Assembly (NCBI RefSeq): GCF_018310695.1
Contig: NZ_JAGXCY010000017.1
Span: forward strand, 1 to 64,000
Direction of reading: 5' to 3'
DNA: 64,000 nucleotides
DNA from: Paenibacillus sp. Marseille-Q4541
GTDB lineage: Bacteria > Bacillota > Bacilli > Paenibacillales > Paenibacillaceae
The position numbers and the translations under genes were made by a program. Numbering within the stretch: the first letter of the stretch is position 1; the number at the start of each line of letters is the position of its first letter. Below the pieces are notes generated by a model. That model was not told the DNA's origin. It did not search any database and saw only the letters and a program-made list of their open reading frames with translations. Positions 34,044 to 42,582 of this stretch are shown here, piece after piece.

Positions 34044-35075
34044 TTATGCCTGAAGAATGTTCAATGAATTCATCGTTTCGGTAGGATGTGCTGGAAAGGG
34101 ATTCGGGTGCTCAGGCGTAAGTTGTTGATCCGTTTGATCAAGAGCATGAGCGTTCTCTTCTTCCAAATGCATAATCTCCTCGACAAACTGTATGACTTCG
34201 GTACGGTATAAAGTCGGATTTGCCATATAGGCGTTAGCATGAACGGCACCTTCCACGAGTAGTAAGCGTTTGAATCCTATCTTACGAGAAAATAAATCTT
34301 CACTCATATGGGTCGGTACAAAACGATCTTCCGTTCCATGAATAAACATAACAGGCAGTTCACTTTCTTCGACTGCGCGAAGGGGGGAAACTTGCTCAAT
34401 TCGAAAACCTGCTCTTTTTAGTACACGACGCTTAACAAGAGGGTAAAACCAAGATATCGCTTGTAATTTTACTCTTCTAATTTGATATTTCATGAGCTCC
34501 GTCAAATCAGAGTAGGGGCAATCAGCAATCACAAATTTTACACACGGCTTAGCAATGGAGAGATATTCAAGAACGGTGCCGCCGCCTAAAGATTGCCCAT
34601 GGAGACCGATGATACAATCCTGACCTGCACGCTTGTTAATAAACTCAATCCATGCCTCAACATCATACTTCTCTTTGAAACCAAAAGTTGTATAATTACC
34701 CTCGCTTTTCCCATGCCGACGCTGATCGATGAGTAGCAAATTAAATCCTAGTTCAGAGAACATTTGAATGTATTGAGTCGAGATGGAGTGAGAAGCTGTA
34801 TAACCGTGCACTATAATAACCCAGCGATGTGAGGAAGGGTGTGGTTCGATCGTAACACCATGAAGTTTCAAACCATCCTGACTTCGTATCCATACAGCCT
34901 CTTTAGAAAGTTCATAATAGGCTGAACGATGATACACACCTGCCTTTTCAAGCATGGTGAATAAATAGTCTTCACTGCGGACCTTCATTCGTATCATTTG
35001 TCGGAAAGCAAAGGTGATGAGTCCTTCCATCAGAAGAAAAAAAGAAAGTAAAAAAACAAAAGCAAATTGATACAT
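34044..35075 (-). CDS. Membrane-anchored alpha/beta hydrolase, YqkD-like
   Basis: Serine hydrolase of 343 aa. One N-terminal membrane anchor (about 2-24) precedes an alpha/beta hydrolase domain. The oxyanion region is IVHGYTAS, the nucleophile Ser is in LHGQSLGGG, the acid Asp is in GTEDRFVP and the His is in EGAVHANAY. A hydrophilic C-terminal tail follows. AAGGAGG precedes the ATG. A similarly built hydrolase lies at 58007-59002. The substrate is unknown; relatives are annotated as esterases or peptidases. Confidence 0.88.
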   Translation of the reverse strand: MYQFAFVFLLSFFLLMEGLITFAFRQMIRMKVRSEDYLFTMLEKAGVYHRSAYYELSKEAVWIRSQDGLKLHGVTIEPHPSSHRWVIIVHGYTASHSISTQYIQMFSELGFNLLLIDQRRHGKSEGNYTTFGFKEKYDVEAWIEFINKRAGQDCIIGLHGQSLGGGTVLEYLSIAKPCVKFVIADCPYSDLTELMKYQIRRVKLQAISWFYPLVKRRVLKRAGFRIEQVSPLRAVEESELPVMFIHGTEDRFVPTHMSEDLFSRKIGFKRLLLVEGAVHANAYMANPTLYRTEVIQFVEEIMHLEEENAHALDQTDQQLTPEHPNPFPAHPTETMNSLNILQA

Positions 35076-35244
35076 AGCAGGTCATTCCTCCTTCCATGGG
35101 CACAGACCGTAGTAGTATTCCTCTAATATTCATTCATATCCCGTTACCTATGATTAACCACTTGTCTTCCTTTTCATCCTGTGATTAGATGACTAGTGAA
35201 GCTGCGGTTGGCTTTGCAACAAAAAAGGATAGGAGGCAACTTTC

Positions 35245-35814
35245 ATGTACAAATGCGGAGGGCACCTCCCTGAATTACATACAGAACGTTTATGGCTGAG
35301 AAAGCTGAGGGATCAGGATAGTCAGCAAATTTTTAAGATTTGGTCCGACCCATTGGTTACTAAATTTATGAACATCGAATCCATGCACAGCGAAGAGGAT
35401 GCGAGGGAGATGATTGAACTTCTTCATAAATGTTCCCTTACGGAAGAAGGTTTTCGCTGGGCAATTATCGAAAAAAGCAGCGGCAATGTAATTGGAAGCT
35501 GTGGATTTAATCATTGGCAACTCGAAGGTGCATATCGTGGTGAGATTGGTTATGAACTGGCTTCATCCCACTGGCGGAAAGGGCTCATGACAGAAGCTGT
35601 AAATGCGATGCTGGATTACGGGTTTACGGTGATGGAACTGAACCGTATTGAAGCTTTAGTAGATCCGCGTAATTCTGCTTCCGCACAGCTACTTGCGTCC
35701 TTGTCTTTTACTTGTGAAGGGATCCTTAGGCAGTTGCAATATACATCTACAGGTTATAAGGATATGCAGATGCACTCCCTTTTGTTTGAGGAATGGAAGT
35801 ATCCGCGCAAATAA
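35245..35814 (+). CDS. GNAT-family N-acetyltransferase, RimJ/RimL type
   Basis: A 189-aa acetyltransferase with the RimJ/RimL pattern LHTERLWLRKLRDQD at the N-terminus, the acetyl-CoA loop SHWRKGLMTEAV (about 110-121) and NSASAQLLASLSFTCEGILRQ near the C-terminus. AGGAGG precedes the ATG. The ykoC-like gene starts 24 bp downstream, so it may be the first gene of the ECF transporter operon. A functional link is not evident. Confidence 0.88.
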   Translation: MYKCGGHLPELHTERLWLRKLRDQDSQQIFKIWSDPLVTKFMNIESMHSEEDAREMIELLHKCSLTEEGFRWAIIEKSSGNVIGSCGFNHWQLEGAYRGEIGYELASSHWRKGLMTEAVNAMLDYGFTVMELNRIEALVDPRNSASAQLLASLSFTCEGILRQLQYTSTGYKDMQMHSLLFEEWKYPRK

Positions 35815-35838
35815 ACTAGAAGGGACGGAATGTGAGGC

Positions 35839-36603
35839 ATGCTTATTGCTTTTGAGAGAGGGCGTTCGCTATTCCACCGAACGAGTCCGCTTAGCAAGCT
35901 TTTTATGCTTGCATGTGTTACCGTCTATATTCTTCATACGGAACAGCTTGTACCTCAGGCAGGGCTTTTTGTAGGGCTTCTCCTGCTGTGTAGGTGGGGA
36001 GCAAATATTTCTTGGACAAGACTTAGAAAGGCAGTTATGTTCGTTCTAAGCTTTGGATTGCCGTATTTTGTGCTTACTTCCTTGGCAATTCCGCTCTCAG
36101 AAGGAGATACCCTATGGGCAAGGTTCGGCCCTATTTCGATCTCGAGCCAAGGAACCATGCTAGCAGGGGCGCTTACAATACGAATGTTTAACTTGTTTAT
36201 CAGTTCTCTATTGTTCATTGCTACAACTGACCCAAGAGATTTTGTACAGTCCCTTACTATGCGGCTAAAGGTGCCTTACCGATTTGCTTTTGGGGTATCC
36301 ATTGCACTTACATTCCTACCCTTACTTGAGGAGGAAGGCCGGTTGATTGCCCAAGCCCATAAGGTGAGAGGAATGAAGCCGCAAAAGGGCTTACGGAGCA
36401 AAGTGAGATGGTTTCAAAAATATATAATTTCTATATTGAGCAACAGCATTAGGCGGGTTCAGCAGACAGCGGGAGCGATGGAAGCTAAAGGTTTTGGAGC
36501 TTATCCGGAACGCACCTATACCCGAGTAACGGTGTACCCAGTTTCCGGGCTTTGGCTATCGATAGGATGCCTCCTGCTGTTGATACTCGGGTTATTTATT
36601 TGA
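35839..36603 (+). CDS. ykoC: ECF transporter T component, YkoC-like
   Basis: Energy-coupling factor transmembrane subunit (CbiQ/EcfT family), 254 aa with about five to six membrane helices. The two coupling Arg-type motifs are HKVRGM and MEAKGFGA; the second has Lys instead of Arg. It joins the substrate-binding YkoE subunit to the YkoD double ATPase encoded downstream. In Bacillus the YkoCDEF system imports thiamine-pyrimidine (HMP)-type compounds. No ykoF gene is present here. Confidence 0.9.
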   Translation: MLIAFERGRSLFHRTSPLSKLFMLACVTVYILHTEQLVPQAGLFVGLLLLCRWGANISWTRLRKAVMFVLSFGLPYFVLTSLAIPLSEGDTLWARFGPISISSQGTMLAGALTIRMFNLFISSLLFIATTDPRDFVQSLTMRLKVPYRFAFGVSIALTFLPLLEEEGRLIAQAHKVRGMKPQKGLRSKVRWFQKYIISILSNSIRRVQQTAGAMEAKGFGAYPERTYTRVTVYPVSGLWLSIGCLLLLILGLFI

Positions 36604-36724
36604 CTCTCTTTCGCAATAATCGTTAACCTTATATTTAAATAATGAGTTGACAATAAAGCGGACAGACCCTAAAGTTATGAACAGCTATGTTACATAACTA
36701 AGAAGATCTGAGGGAGAGAAAAGA

Positions 36725-37327
36725 ATGTCCAAAATAAAACAACGTGTAGGAAAACATTTTGCTGCTTTTACAACACTTGATATTGTACTTATGGCCATGC
36801 TTGCGACGGCCAATGGAGCGATGACATTTTACTTATCTGTCATAAACAAGATGCTGAATAATCTTGGCGGACCTATTGCCACTTCAACCATTACCGGATT
36901 ATACATCGTTTATGGATTACTTGCTTATTACATCATTCGCAAGCCAGGAACGGCTATCATTACCTATGGAATTGGGGCGGTGGTACAGAGCTTTATCGGT
37001 TCTGCGTATGGACTCGCTTCCATCATTGTAGCGGCACTATGTTACATGGTTGTTCTGGAAGTATTATTCTTTATGACGAGATATAAAAAATGGAGCGCAT
37101 CTTTTATGATGCTCGCGGGTGCTTTACTCGTTCCGCTATGGTTTGTTTTCGCAGCCCAAATGTTCGGCTATACATCTTGGGGTTGGCCCGTACTGATTAT
37201 AGCTCTTGTGGTAAGAATGATCAGTGGAGCTGTGTTATGTGGATGGCTTACCAAAATAATCGGCGATGGGCTTATCCGTTCCGGTATGCTTCGTAAATAT
37301 GGAACATCGGAACAGTTCAAAGCTTAA
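36725..37327 (+). CDS. ykoE: ECF transporter S component, YkoE family
   Basis: Substrate-specificity subunit of 200 aa with about six membrane helices. It matches YkoE (FTTLDIVLMAMLATANGAM, FIGSAYGLASIIVAALCYM). YkoE-type S components are linked to hydroxymethylpyrimidine/thiamine uptake. GAGGGAG precedes the ATG, with a 121-bp gap from ykoC and 13 bp to the ATPase gene. No TPP riboswitch is found upstream of this operon, although one precedes thiC at 60.3 kb in this window. Confidence 0.92.
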   Translation: MSKIKQRVGKHFAAFTTLDIVLMAMLATANGAMTFYLSVINKMLNNLGGPIATSTITGLYIVYGLLAYYIIRKPGTAIITYGIGAVVQSFIGSAYGLASIIVAALCYMVVLEVLFFMTRYKKWSASFMMLAGALLVPLWFVFAAQMFGYTSWGWPVLIIALVVRMISGAVLCGWLTKIIGDGLIRSGMLRKYGTSEQFKA

Positions 37328-37340
37328 GGAGTGACTAGTT

Positions 37341-38825
37341 TTGTCTGATGGATACGCCATACAACTAGAAGAAGTAAGTTTTCGATATGAGGGAGAGGCC
37401 GGCCATGCGCTGAGGGGCCTCTCTTTTGCCGTTTTGCAAGGAGAATGGGTAGCCGTTATCGGCCGAAGCGGGAGTGGGAAATCAACGTTGTGTCAGTTGC
37501 TGAACGGCTACTTGCCACGGTCCGGAGGAGGGAATCGGGAAGGAACGCTTAAGGTGGGTGGTTTAGACCCCTTACATGCTTCTATTGCGGAAATGGCAAA
37601 TACCTGTGGACTTGTATTTCAGGACCCTGATGCACAGCTTGTGCAAGGCATCGTAGAAGATGAGGTTGCCTTCGGTCCGGAGAACTTGTGCCTTGCTCCT
37701 TCTGTCATCATGGAGCGTATTTCAGATGCGCTTCAAGCGGTATCACTTACAGAACTTCGAGATGAACGTATTACTGCCTTATCCGGCGGTCAAAAGCAGC
37801 GCACCGCGATCAGCGCAATCCTTGCGCTGGCGCCGCCGATTCTCGTACTTGACGCAGCAACGTCAAGCCTCGATCCACCGGCGCAGCAGCAACTGGTGCA
37901 GCTGTGTGCAGCGCTGCACCAGCAAGGCCGGACGCTCCTTACGTCGTCCGGCCGGTTTGACGATCAGGCGCGGCATGCCTCGCGCGTGATCGTCCTGGAC
38001 GAAGGGACCGTCCGTTTCGACGGTCCCCCGGAAGTGCTGCTCCGCGATCATCACGCGGAGCTAACTGCCCTTGGGCTGCTGCCCCAGCCTGGCCGCATGC
38101 CGGCGGCAATAGGGTGGCAGCCTAGCGGTGAGCCCCCGCTTCTGAACATGCGGGGGCTGTCGTTCACCTACCCTGGCGGCCATAAGGCGCTGCAGGAGGT
38201 GAACGGTACTTTGTCAGCAGGTCAGTGGACCGTGCTGACTGGAGACAATGGCTCAGGTAAAACAACCCTGAGCCGACTGCTTATGGGGCTCCTTCCAGTC
38301 CCCAAAGGAGCCCTCTTTTTGGTAGGAAAGGAGCTTGCACGGTATGACGCATCAGACTTGTCTAGCAAGATTGGTTACGTCTTTCAGCAACCTGAGCATC
38401 AATTCGTTGCCAGTACCGTTTGGGAGGAATGTACCTACGATATTAGAGCAAGTCTTGCCTCTAGAGAGAATACAGATATTCCCCCAGAATGGAAAAGCAA
38501 AGTAGAGGAGCTGCTTAAGCTAGCGGGCTTATCTCATAAAAAAGAAGCCTCTCCTTATTCACTTGGAGGCGGAGAGAAAAGGCTGCTTAGTGTAATCACT
38601 CAGTTCCTTCTGGACAAAAGTATCTATGTTCTGGATGAGCCATCAGCAGGAATGGACTATATAGGGATGGAGATACTAACAGGACTTTGCCAGCTTCAAT
38701 TATCTAAAGGAGCGGCTATTCTTATGATTACGCATGATCCACATTATTTTTTACCTTATGCAGATCAGCATTGGGAACTGGATAGAGGGATACTAAAAAA
38801 GCATAATTCCTTCCATGAGAAGTAA
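37341..38825 (+). CDS. ykoD: ECF transporter double ATPase, YkoD-like, with one degenerate ATP site
   Basis: Two fused ABC ATPase domains, 494 aa. Domain 1: Walker A GRSGSGKST, signature LSGGQKQR, but Walker B reads LVLDAATSSLD (catalytic Glu replaced by A172) and the H-loop His is replaced by Ser (TSSGRF, about 202). Domain 2: Walker A GDNGSGKTT, Walker B YVLDEPSAGMD and H-loop ITHD are intact, but the signature is SLGGGEKR. In the dimer these defects all fall in one composite site, leaving one canonical site. The start is TTG with AAGGAG 9 nt upstream. The end of domain 1 and the linker are unusually GC-rich (about 67%). Confidence 0.92.
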   Translation: MSDGYAIQLEEVSFRYEGEAGHALRGLSFAVLQGEWVAVIGRSGSGKSTLCQLLNGYLPRSGGGNREGTLKVGGLDPLHASIAEMANTCGLVFQDPDAQLVQGIVEDEVAFGPENLCLAPSVIMERISDALQAVSLTELRDERITALSGGQKQRTAISAILALAPPILVLDAATSSLDPPAQQQLVQLCAALHQQGRTLLTSSGRFDDQARHASRVIVLDEGTVRFDGPPEVLLRDHHAELTALGLLPQPGRMPAAIGWQPSGEPPLLNMRGLSFTYPGGHKALQEVNGTLSAGQWTVLTGDNGSGKTTLSRLLMGLLPVPKGALFLVGKELARYDASDLSSKIGYVFQQPEHQFVASTVWEECTYDIRASLASRENTDIPPEWKSKVEELLKLAGLSHKKEASPYSLGGGEKRLLSVITQFLLDKSIYVLDEPSAGMDYIGMEILTGLCQLQLSKGAAILMITHDPHYFLPYADQHWELDRGILKKHNSFHEK

Positions 38826-38888
38826 GGTCATGGTAATATGGAGTAGGTTTGCGATAAAGCAAACAAAGGAAAGAAGGTACATATTTTC

Positions 38889-40400
38889 ATGACGAATGCA
38901 AATAAAATTCCAGGCAGGGGACTGATCTTGGTTGGAGTTCTGCTCGCCACGTTTTTGTCCGCTATCGAGGGGACGGTTATTGGACCTGCGGGACCTACCA
39001 TCGTCAGTGATCTCGGGGACGTTACGTTGTTAAGCTGGATATTTACATCCTACTTGCTGACGATGGCGGTCAGTACACCTATTTTTGGTAAGATCAGTGA
39101 TCTATACGGCCGAAAACCCGTCTTCCTGATCGGTGTCGCTTTGTTTTTACTCGGCAGCATTTTATGTTGTTTCGCAGTAAATATGCAAAGTTTGATTGTT
39201 TTTCGGGCGATCCAAGGGATAGGTGCAGGGGCGGTTGTGCCTGTGACCTTTACCATTATTGGGGACATCTATACCATTGAAGAACGAGGAAAGGTTCAAG
39301 GGATGATTAGCTCGGTTTGGGGAATTTCTTCCTTGGTCGGCCCTTTGATTGGCGGTTACTTTGTTGATTATCTTGGCTGGCCGTGGATTTTCGGATTTAA
39401 TGTCCCGTTTGGACTATTAGCCATGTGGTTTGTGGCTAGATACTTTAAAGAAGAAGTGGTTAAACAAACCGCCAAGATCGATTATGCCGGTGCCATTACT
39501 TTTATTATCGGAATAACCTCGTTGCTGATTGTGCTGACACTTGGAGGTCAGTCATACGCGTGGACATCTCCTTTCATTATTCTGTTAGTGTTGATTGCTC
39601 TTTGTTTTCTTATCCTATTTGTTTATATCGAAAATAAAGCGGAGGAACCTTTGGTTCCACTGAGTCTGTTCAAAATACGAGATATTACCTTGTCCAATAT
39701 TGCTGGTCTATTAACGAGTGCCCTTCTTATAGGGCTTACCAGTTATCTTCCTCTTTGGGTACAAGGTGTGCGTGGTGGAGATGCGACTTCTTCCGGTTTA
39801 ATGCTCGCACCAATGTCCGTAGGCTGGCTAATTGGAGGGATTTATGCCGGGCGGCTACTCATGCGTCTAGGTTCACGTAAAACAACACTGATTGGTTTGA
39901 CTGCTATAGTGATAGGTTCAGTAGGTTTGCTCTTTACGAAAGGCGATACAGCCACTTGGGTTATGTATGTTTATACCTTCATCTATGGTATTGGTTTTGG
40001 ATTCTCTTTTACCGTGTTTACGATTATTGCACAGTCTTCTGTGGGTCATCGCCAAAGGGGCGCTTCCACAGCACTCAATACGTTCACACGTACGCTAGGT
40101 CAAACGATCGGTGCGGCCGCCTTTGGTACTTGGCTAAATATGCGAATCGCAGCTTATTCGGAGAGTATGCACTTGGCTGAGCAAGGAGTAACTCAAGCGG
40201 ATATTAACCGTGTACTTGCACCACATGGTACGGCATCCTTGCCAGAAGAGCTGAAGATGATGCTTCAGAATGTGCTAGAGCTTAGTCTACACTCACTCTT
40301 TATCATTATGATGATCATTGCAGTTGTTGCTTTTCTAGTTACTGCAGGTCTGCGAAATACAGCACCTGAACCGGTAATTGAAGCAGATCAGAAGGGTTAA
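38889..40400 (+). CDS. MFS drug exporter, DHA2 (14-TM, EmrB/QacA) family
   Basis: Drug:proton antiporter of 503 aa with about 14 membrane helices. Family motifs include the first-helix [17 protein letters not shown] (DHA2 motif D1), loop [14 protein letters not shown] (motif A) and [18 protein letters not shown] (motif C). The substrate is unknown. The ribosome-binding site AAGG is about 11 nt from the ATG. It is a single gene with no adjacent regulator. Confidence 0.93.
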   Translation: MTNANKIPGRGLILVGVLLATFLSAIEGTVIGPAGPTIVSDLGDVTLLSWIFTSYLLTMAVSTPIFGKISDLYGRKPVFLIGVALFLLGSILCCFAVNMQSLIVFRAIQGIGAGAVVPVTFTIIGDIYTIEERGKVQGMISSVWGISSLVGPLIGGYFVDYLGWPWIFGFNVPFGLLAMWFVARYFKEEVVKQTAKIDYAGAITFIIGITSLLIVLTLGGQSYAWTSPFIILLVLIALCFLILFVYIENKAEEPLVPLSLFKIRDITLSNIAGLLTSALLIGLTSYLPLWVQGVRGGDATSSGLMLAPMSVGWLIGGIYAGRLLMRLGSRKTTLIGLTAIVIGSVGLLFTKGDTATWVMYVYTFIYGIGFGFSFTVFTIIAQSSVGHRQRGASTALNTFTRTLGQTIGAAAFGTWLNMRIAAYSESMHLAEQGVTQADINRVLAPHGTASLPEELKMMLQNVLELSLHSLFIIMMIIAVVAFLVTAGLRNTAPEPVIEADQKG

Positions 40401-40544
40401 ACTTGTATACATTCGATCCCTCATATCTCTATCGTTACTTAGCTCTCATTTTTTATTTTTCATAAATAGGCTGGGACATCGGCATATTAAGGAATAGCGT
40501 GACAGGCATTTCTTGTCTAGGCAGAAGAAGAAAGGATGAAAAAT

Positions 40545-40973
40545 ATGGATGAACCTGCGGTAATGATTATGTTCCCTGACCAGACGAAAGCTCGAGGAGC
40601 CTTTGAAACACTGCTTGAGCTAGGATATAAACCAGAGATGCTGGGTTCGGGTTTGATGGATGTAAAAATTGAGCAACAGGATATTACAACCGCTCTTGAA
40701 ATAGTGGAAGCATTCGGAGGAGAGATTCAGGAAGAAAATAGCGATAGCGTTCGCGAGCTGATTACTCCAAGTTTTAGCGGCAAAAACGACACTGAATTTT
40801 CTTACCTGTCTATTCCTGCTCACACGGTGAACGAAGATTTGGATGAAGCCTATCTATCCGGGGAAAGCGATTCTCCTTATGAAGATGCTGTCTTGGAAGA
40901 GGAACGTAATTATAGCGATGATCATGACTTTGGGGGAGCCTATGGTGGGTTCTCAGGTAGTGTAAAAGCATGA
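40545..40973 (+). CDS. Unknown protein with ferredoxin-like N-terminus and acidic tail
   Basis: A 142-aa cytoplasmic protein with no recognised family. Residues about 4-65 (VMIMFPDQTKARGAFETLLELGYKPEMLGSGLMDVKIE) have the beta-alpha-beta pattern of small ferredoxin-like or ACT-like folds. The C-terminal half is disordered-looking and very acidic, ending in a Gly/Ser/Tyr-rich stretch (GGAYGGFSG). ATG 40545 is chosen because AAGGA is 8 nt upstream; the ATG at 40536 overlaps the ribosome-binding site. A terminator follows. Confidence 0.7.
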   Translation: MDEPAVMIMFPDQTKARGAFETLLELGYKPEMLGSGLMDVKIEQQDITTALEIVEAFGGEIQEENSDSVRELITPSFSGKNDTEFSYLSIPAHTVNEDLDEAYLSGESDSPYEDAVLEEERNYSDDHDFGGAYGGFSGSVKA

Positions 40974-40978
40974 AATAT

Positions 40979-41012
40979 AAAAAGCGATCATTTCATGAAT
41001 GATCGCTTTTTA
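40979..41012. terminator. Bidirectional terminator
   Basis: A perfect 12-bp stem (AAAGCGATCATT / AATGATCGCTTT) is flanked by A- and T-runs, between the acidic-tail gene and the convergent flavoprotein gene. Confidence 0.88.
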
Positions 41013-41052
41013 TAAATATAGTTTTTAATACTTCGTCCGATAAGGCTGTCCG

Positions 41053-42315
41053 CTATGAAGTTTGTTCAGCGGCATGTTTGCCTGCTGTATACCCGGTTGA
41101 GAATGCAGCAGTGATATTATATCCACCGGTATAACCATGGATATCAAGAATTTCTCCGCAAAAATAAAGGCCTTGCATAAGCTTGGATTCCATCGTTTTA
41201 GGGTAAATCTCTTTTAAGTTTACTCCGCCTCCAGTTACGAACGCCTCGGAGAGAGAGCGGGTTCCTGTTACAACAATAGGAATGCCTTTTAGTAAACTTG
41301 CAAGCGCTTCAACACTGCCCTTGGGCAAATGATGATAAGTCGTATCTTCTTCAAGCTCTGACTTTTGCAGAACCAGCGGAATAAGTCGTTCTGGAACGAT
41401 GCCTCGCAACGAATTTTTTATCGCTTTTTTAGGTTCCTGTTCGAGTTTGTCCTTGAGTTCTTGAGTCATTTCGCCAAGAGACTTGCCAGGGTACAGATCA
41501 AGCTTCATGGTCACTTGATGGGAACCTGTTTTCTTCTGCACCTTACGAATGAACTGGCTGCATCTTAATGCAACGGGTCCAGACAAGCCGAAATGAGTAA
41601 AGATCATATCTCCTTCATGACGAATGACGATTTTATCTTTCGCATCGTGAACGGAAAGAGCAATATCACTCAGAGAAAGCCCTTGGAGCTCTTTGGACTG
41701 AATGAATCGCTCGCCGGAAACAATGGGTACTTCTGTTGGGTAAAGTTCTGTTATCGTGTGACCTGCTGCCTCTGCCCAAGGGTAACCATCCCCTGTAGAG
41801 CCTGTCTGAGGCACCGATTTCCCGCCAGTTGCAACAATGACAGCACTCGATTGAATGGTTTTTCCAGATGCTAGTTTAACTCCTGCTACTTGATGGTCGT
41901 CATACACGATTTCAGATACGGGTGAATCGGTATAAATTTTGACACCTAACGCCGTTGCCTTGCCGATCAGCGCATCTACTACCGTTTTAGCTTTATCAGA
42001 CACAGGGAACATTCTCCCATTATCTTCTTCTTTTAGAGCAATACCTAAACTTTCAAAGAATTGCATGATTCCTTTGTTATCCATATGCTGAAAGGCACTA
42101 TATAAAAATTTGCCGTTGCCCGGAATATGGCGGATGAGTTCGTCTTGATCTTTGGCATTGGTTACGTTACAACGTCCACCACCTGAGATCCCAAGCTTGC
42201 GACCTAATTTGTTTCCTTTATCTATAAGAAGAACGGAAGCACCGTGTTCTGCTGCTGCAACGGAAGCCATAAGACCGGAGGGACCTCCGCCGATTACAAT
42301 TACATTTACATTCAT
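41053..42315 (-). CDS. BaiN/YtfP-family FAD-dependent oxidoreductase
   Basis: HI0933/YtfP/BaiN-type flavoprotein of 420 aa. The N-terminal FAD motif is VIGGGPSGLMAS, followed by GRKLGISGGGRCNVTN, the family hallmark. The second FAD-binding stretch is VIVATGGKSVPQTGSTGDGYPWA and the C-terminal one is GLYFCGEILDIHGYTGGYNITAAFSTG. The reaction is not established for most members. AAAGAGG precedes the ATG. It is monocistronic. Confidence 0.92.
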   Translation of the reverse strand: MNVNVIVIGGGPSGLMASVAAAEHGASVLLIDKGNKLGRKLGISGGGRCNVTNAKDQDELIRHIPGNGKFLYSAFQHMDNKGIMQFFESLGIALKEEDNGRMFPVSDKAKTVVDALIGKATALGVKIYTDSPVSEIVYDDHQVAGVKLASGKTIQSSAVIVATGGKSVPQTGSTGDGYPWAEAAGHTITELYPTEVPIVSGERFIQSKELQGLSLSDIALSVHDAKDKIVIRHEGDMIFTHFGLSGPVALRCSQFIRKVQKKTGSHQVTMKLDLYPGKSLGEMTQELKDKLEQEPKKAIKNSLRGIVPERLIPLVLQKSELEEDTTYHHLPKGSVEALASLLKGIPIVVTGTRSLSEAFVTGGGVNLKEIYPKTMESKLMQGLYFCGEILDIHGYTGGYNITAAFSTGYTAGKHAAEQTS

Positions 42316-42460
42316 TGGACTTACTAACCTCTTTCTGTAGCATTTTACTGATTCATAACTCCTACTAATCTCTCATCTTATCGTATCAGAACCGGGAGAT
42401 GAAGTCGAAATGATGTCATATTTTGTTTATATTTTCAAATGAATCAAAAATAATACAAGA

Positions 42461-42492
42461 TCTACGTGTAGTCTTTCATATCTACACATAGA
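42461..42492. promoter_or_regulatory. Inverted repeat upstream of the sensor kinase
   Basis: TCTACGTGTAG (42461-42471) and CTACACATAGA (42482-42492) form an 11-bp dyad with one mismatch and a 10-nt centre, about 90 bp before the kinase ATG. It could be an operator or an mRNA hairpin. No clear promoter boxes were assigned. Confidence 0.45.
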
Positions 42493-42582
42493 AAATATTG
42501 TAATATGATGTTGCCTATGTTTTAATCAGGTTACATAAGGTTTGTGTCGGTAAACGGTGTTCGAAGGGAGGAATGACGGCCA

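Noticed and set aside
35815..37340. Search for a TPP riboswitch in front of ykoC, ykoE or ykoD
   Set aside because: None of the conserved aptamer segments seen before thiC occurs here, so no riboswitch is called.
38889..40400. Possibility that the 14-TM exporter belongs to the YkoCED operon as a thiamine exporter
   Set aside because: It matches DHA2 drug exporters by motif and has its own upstream gap; co-orientation alone is not enough.
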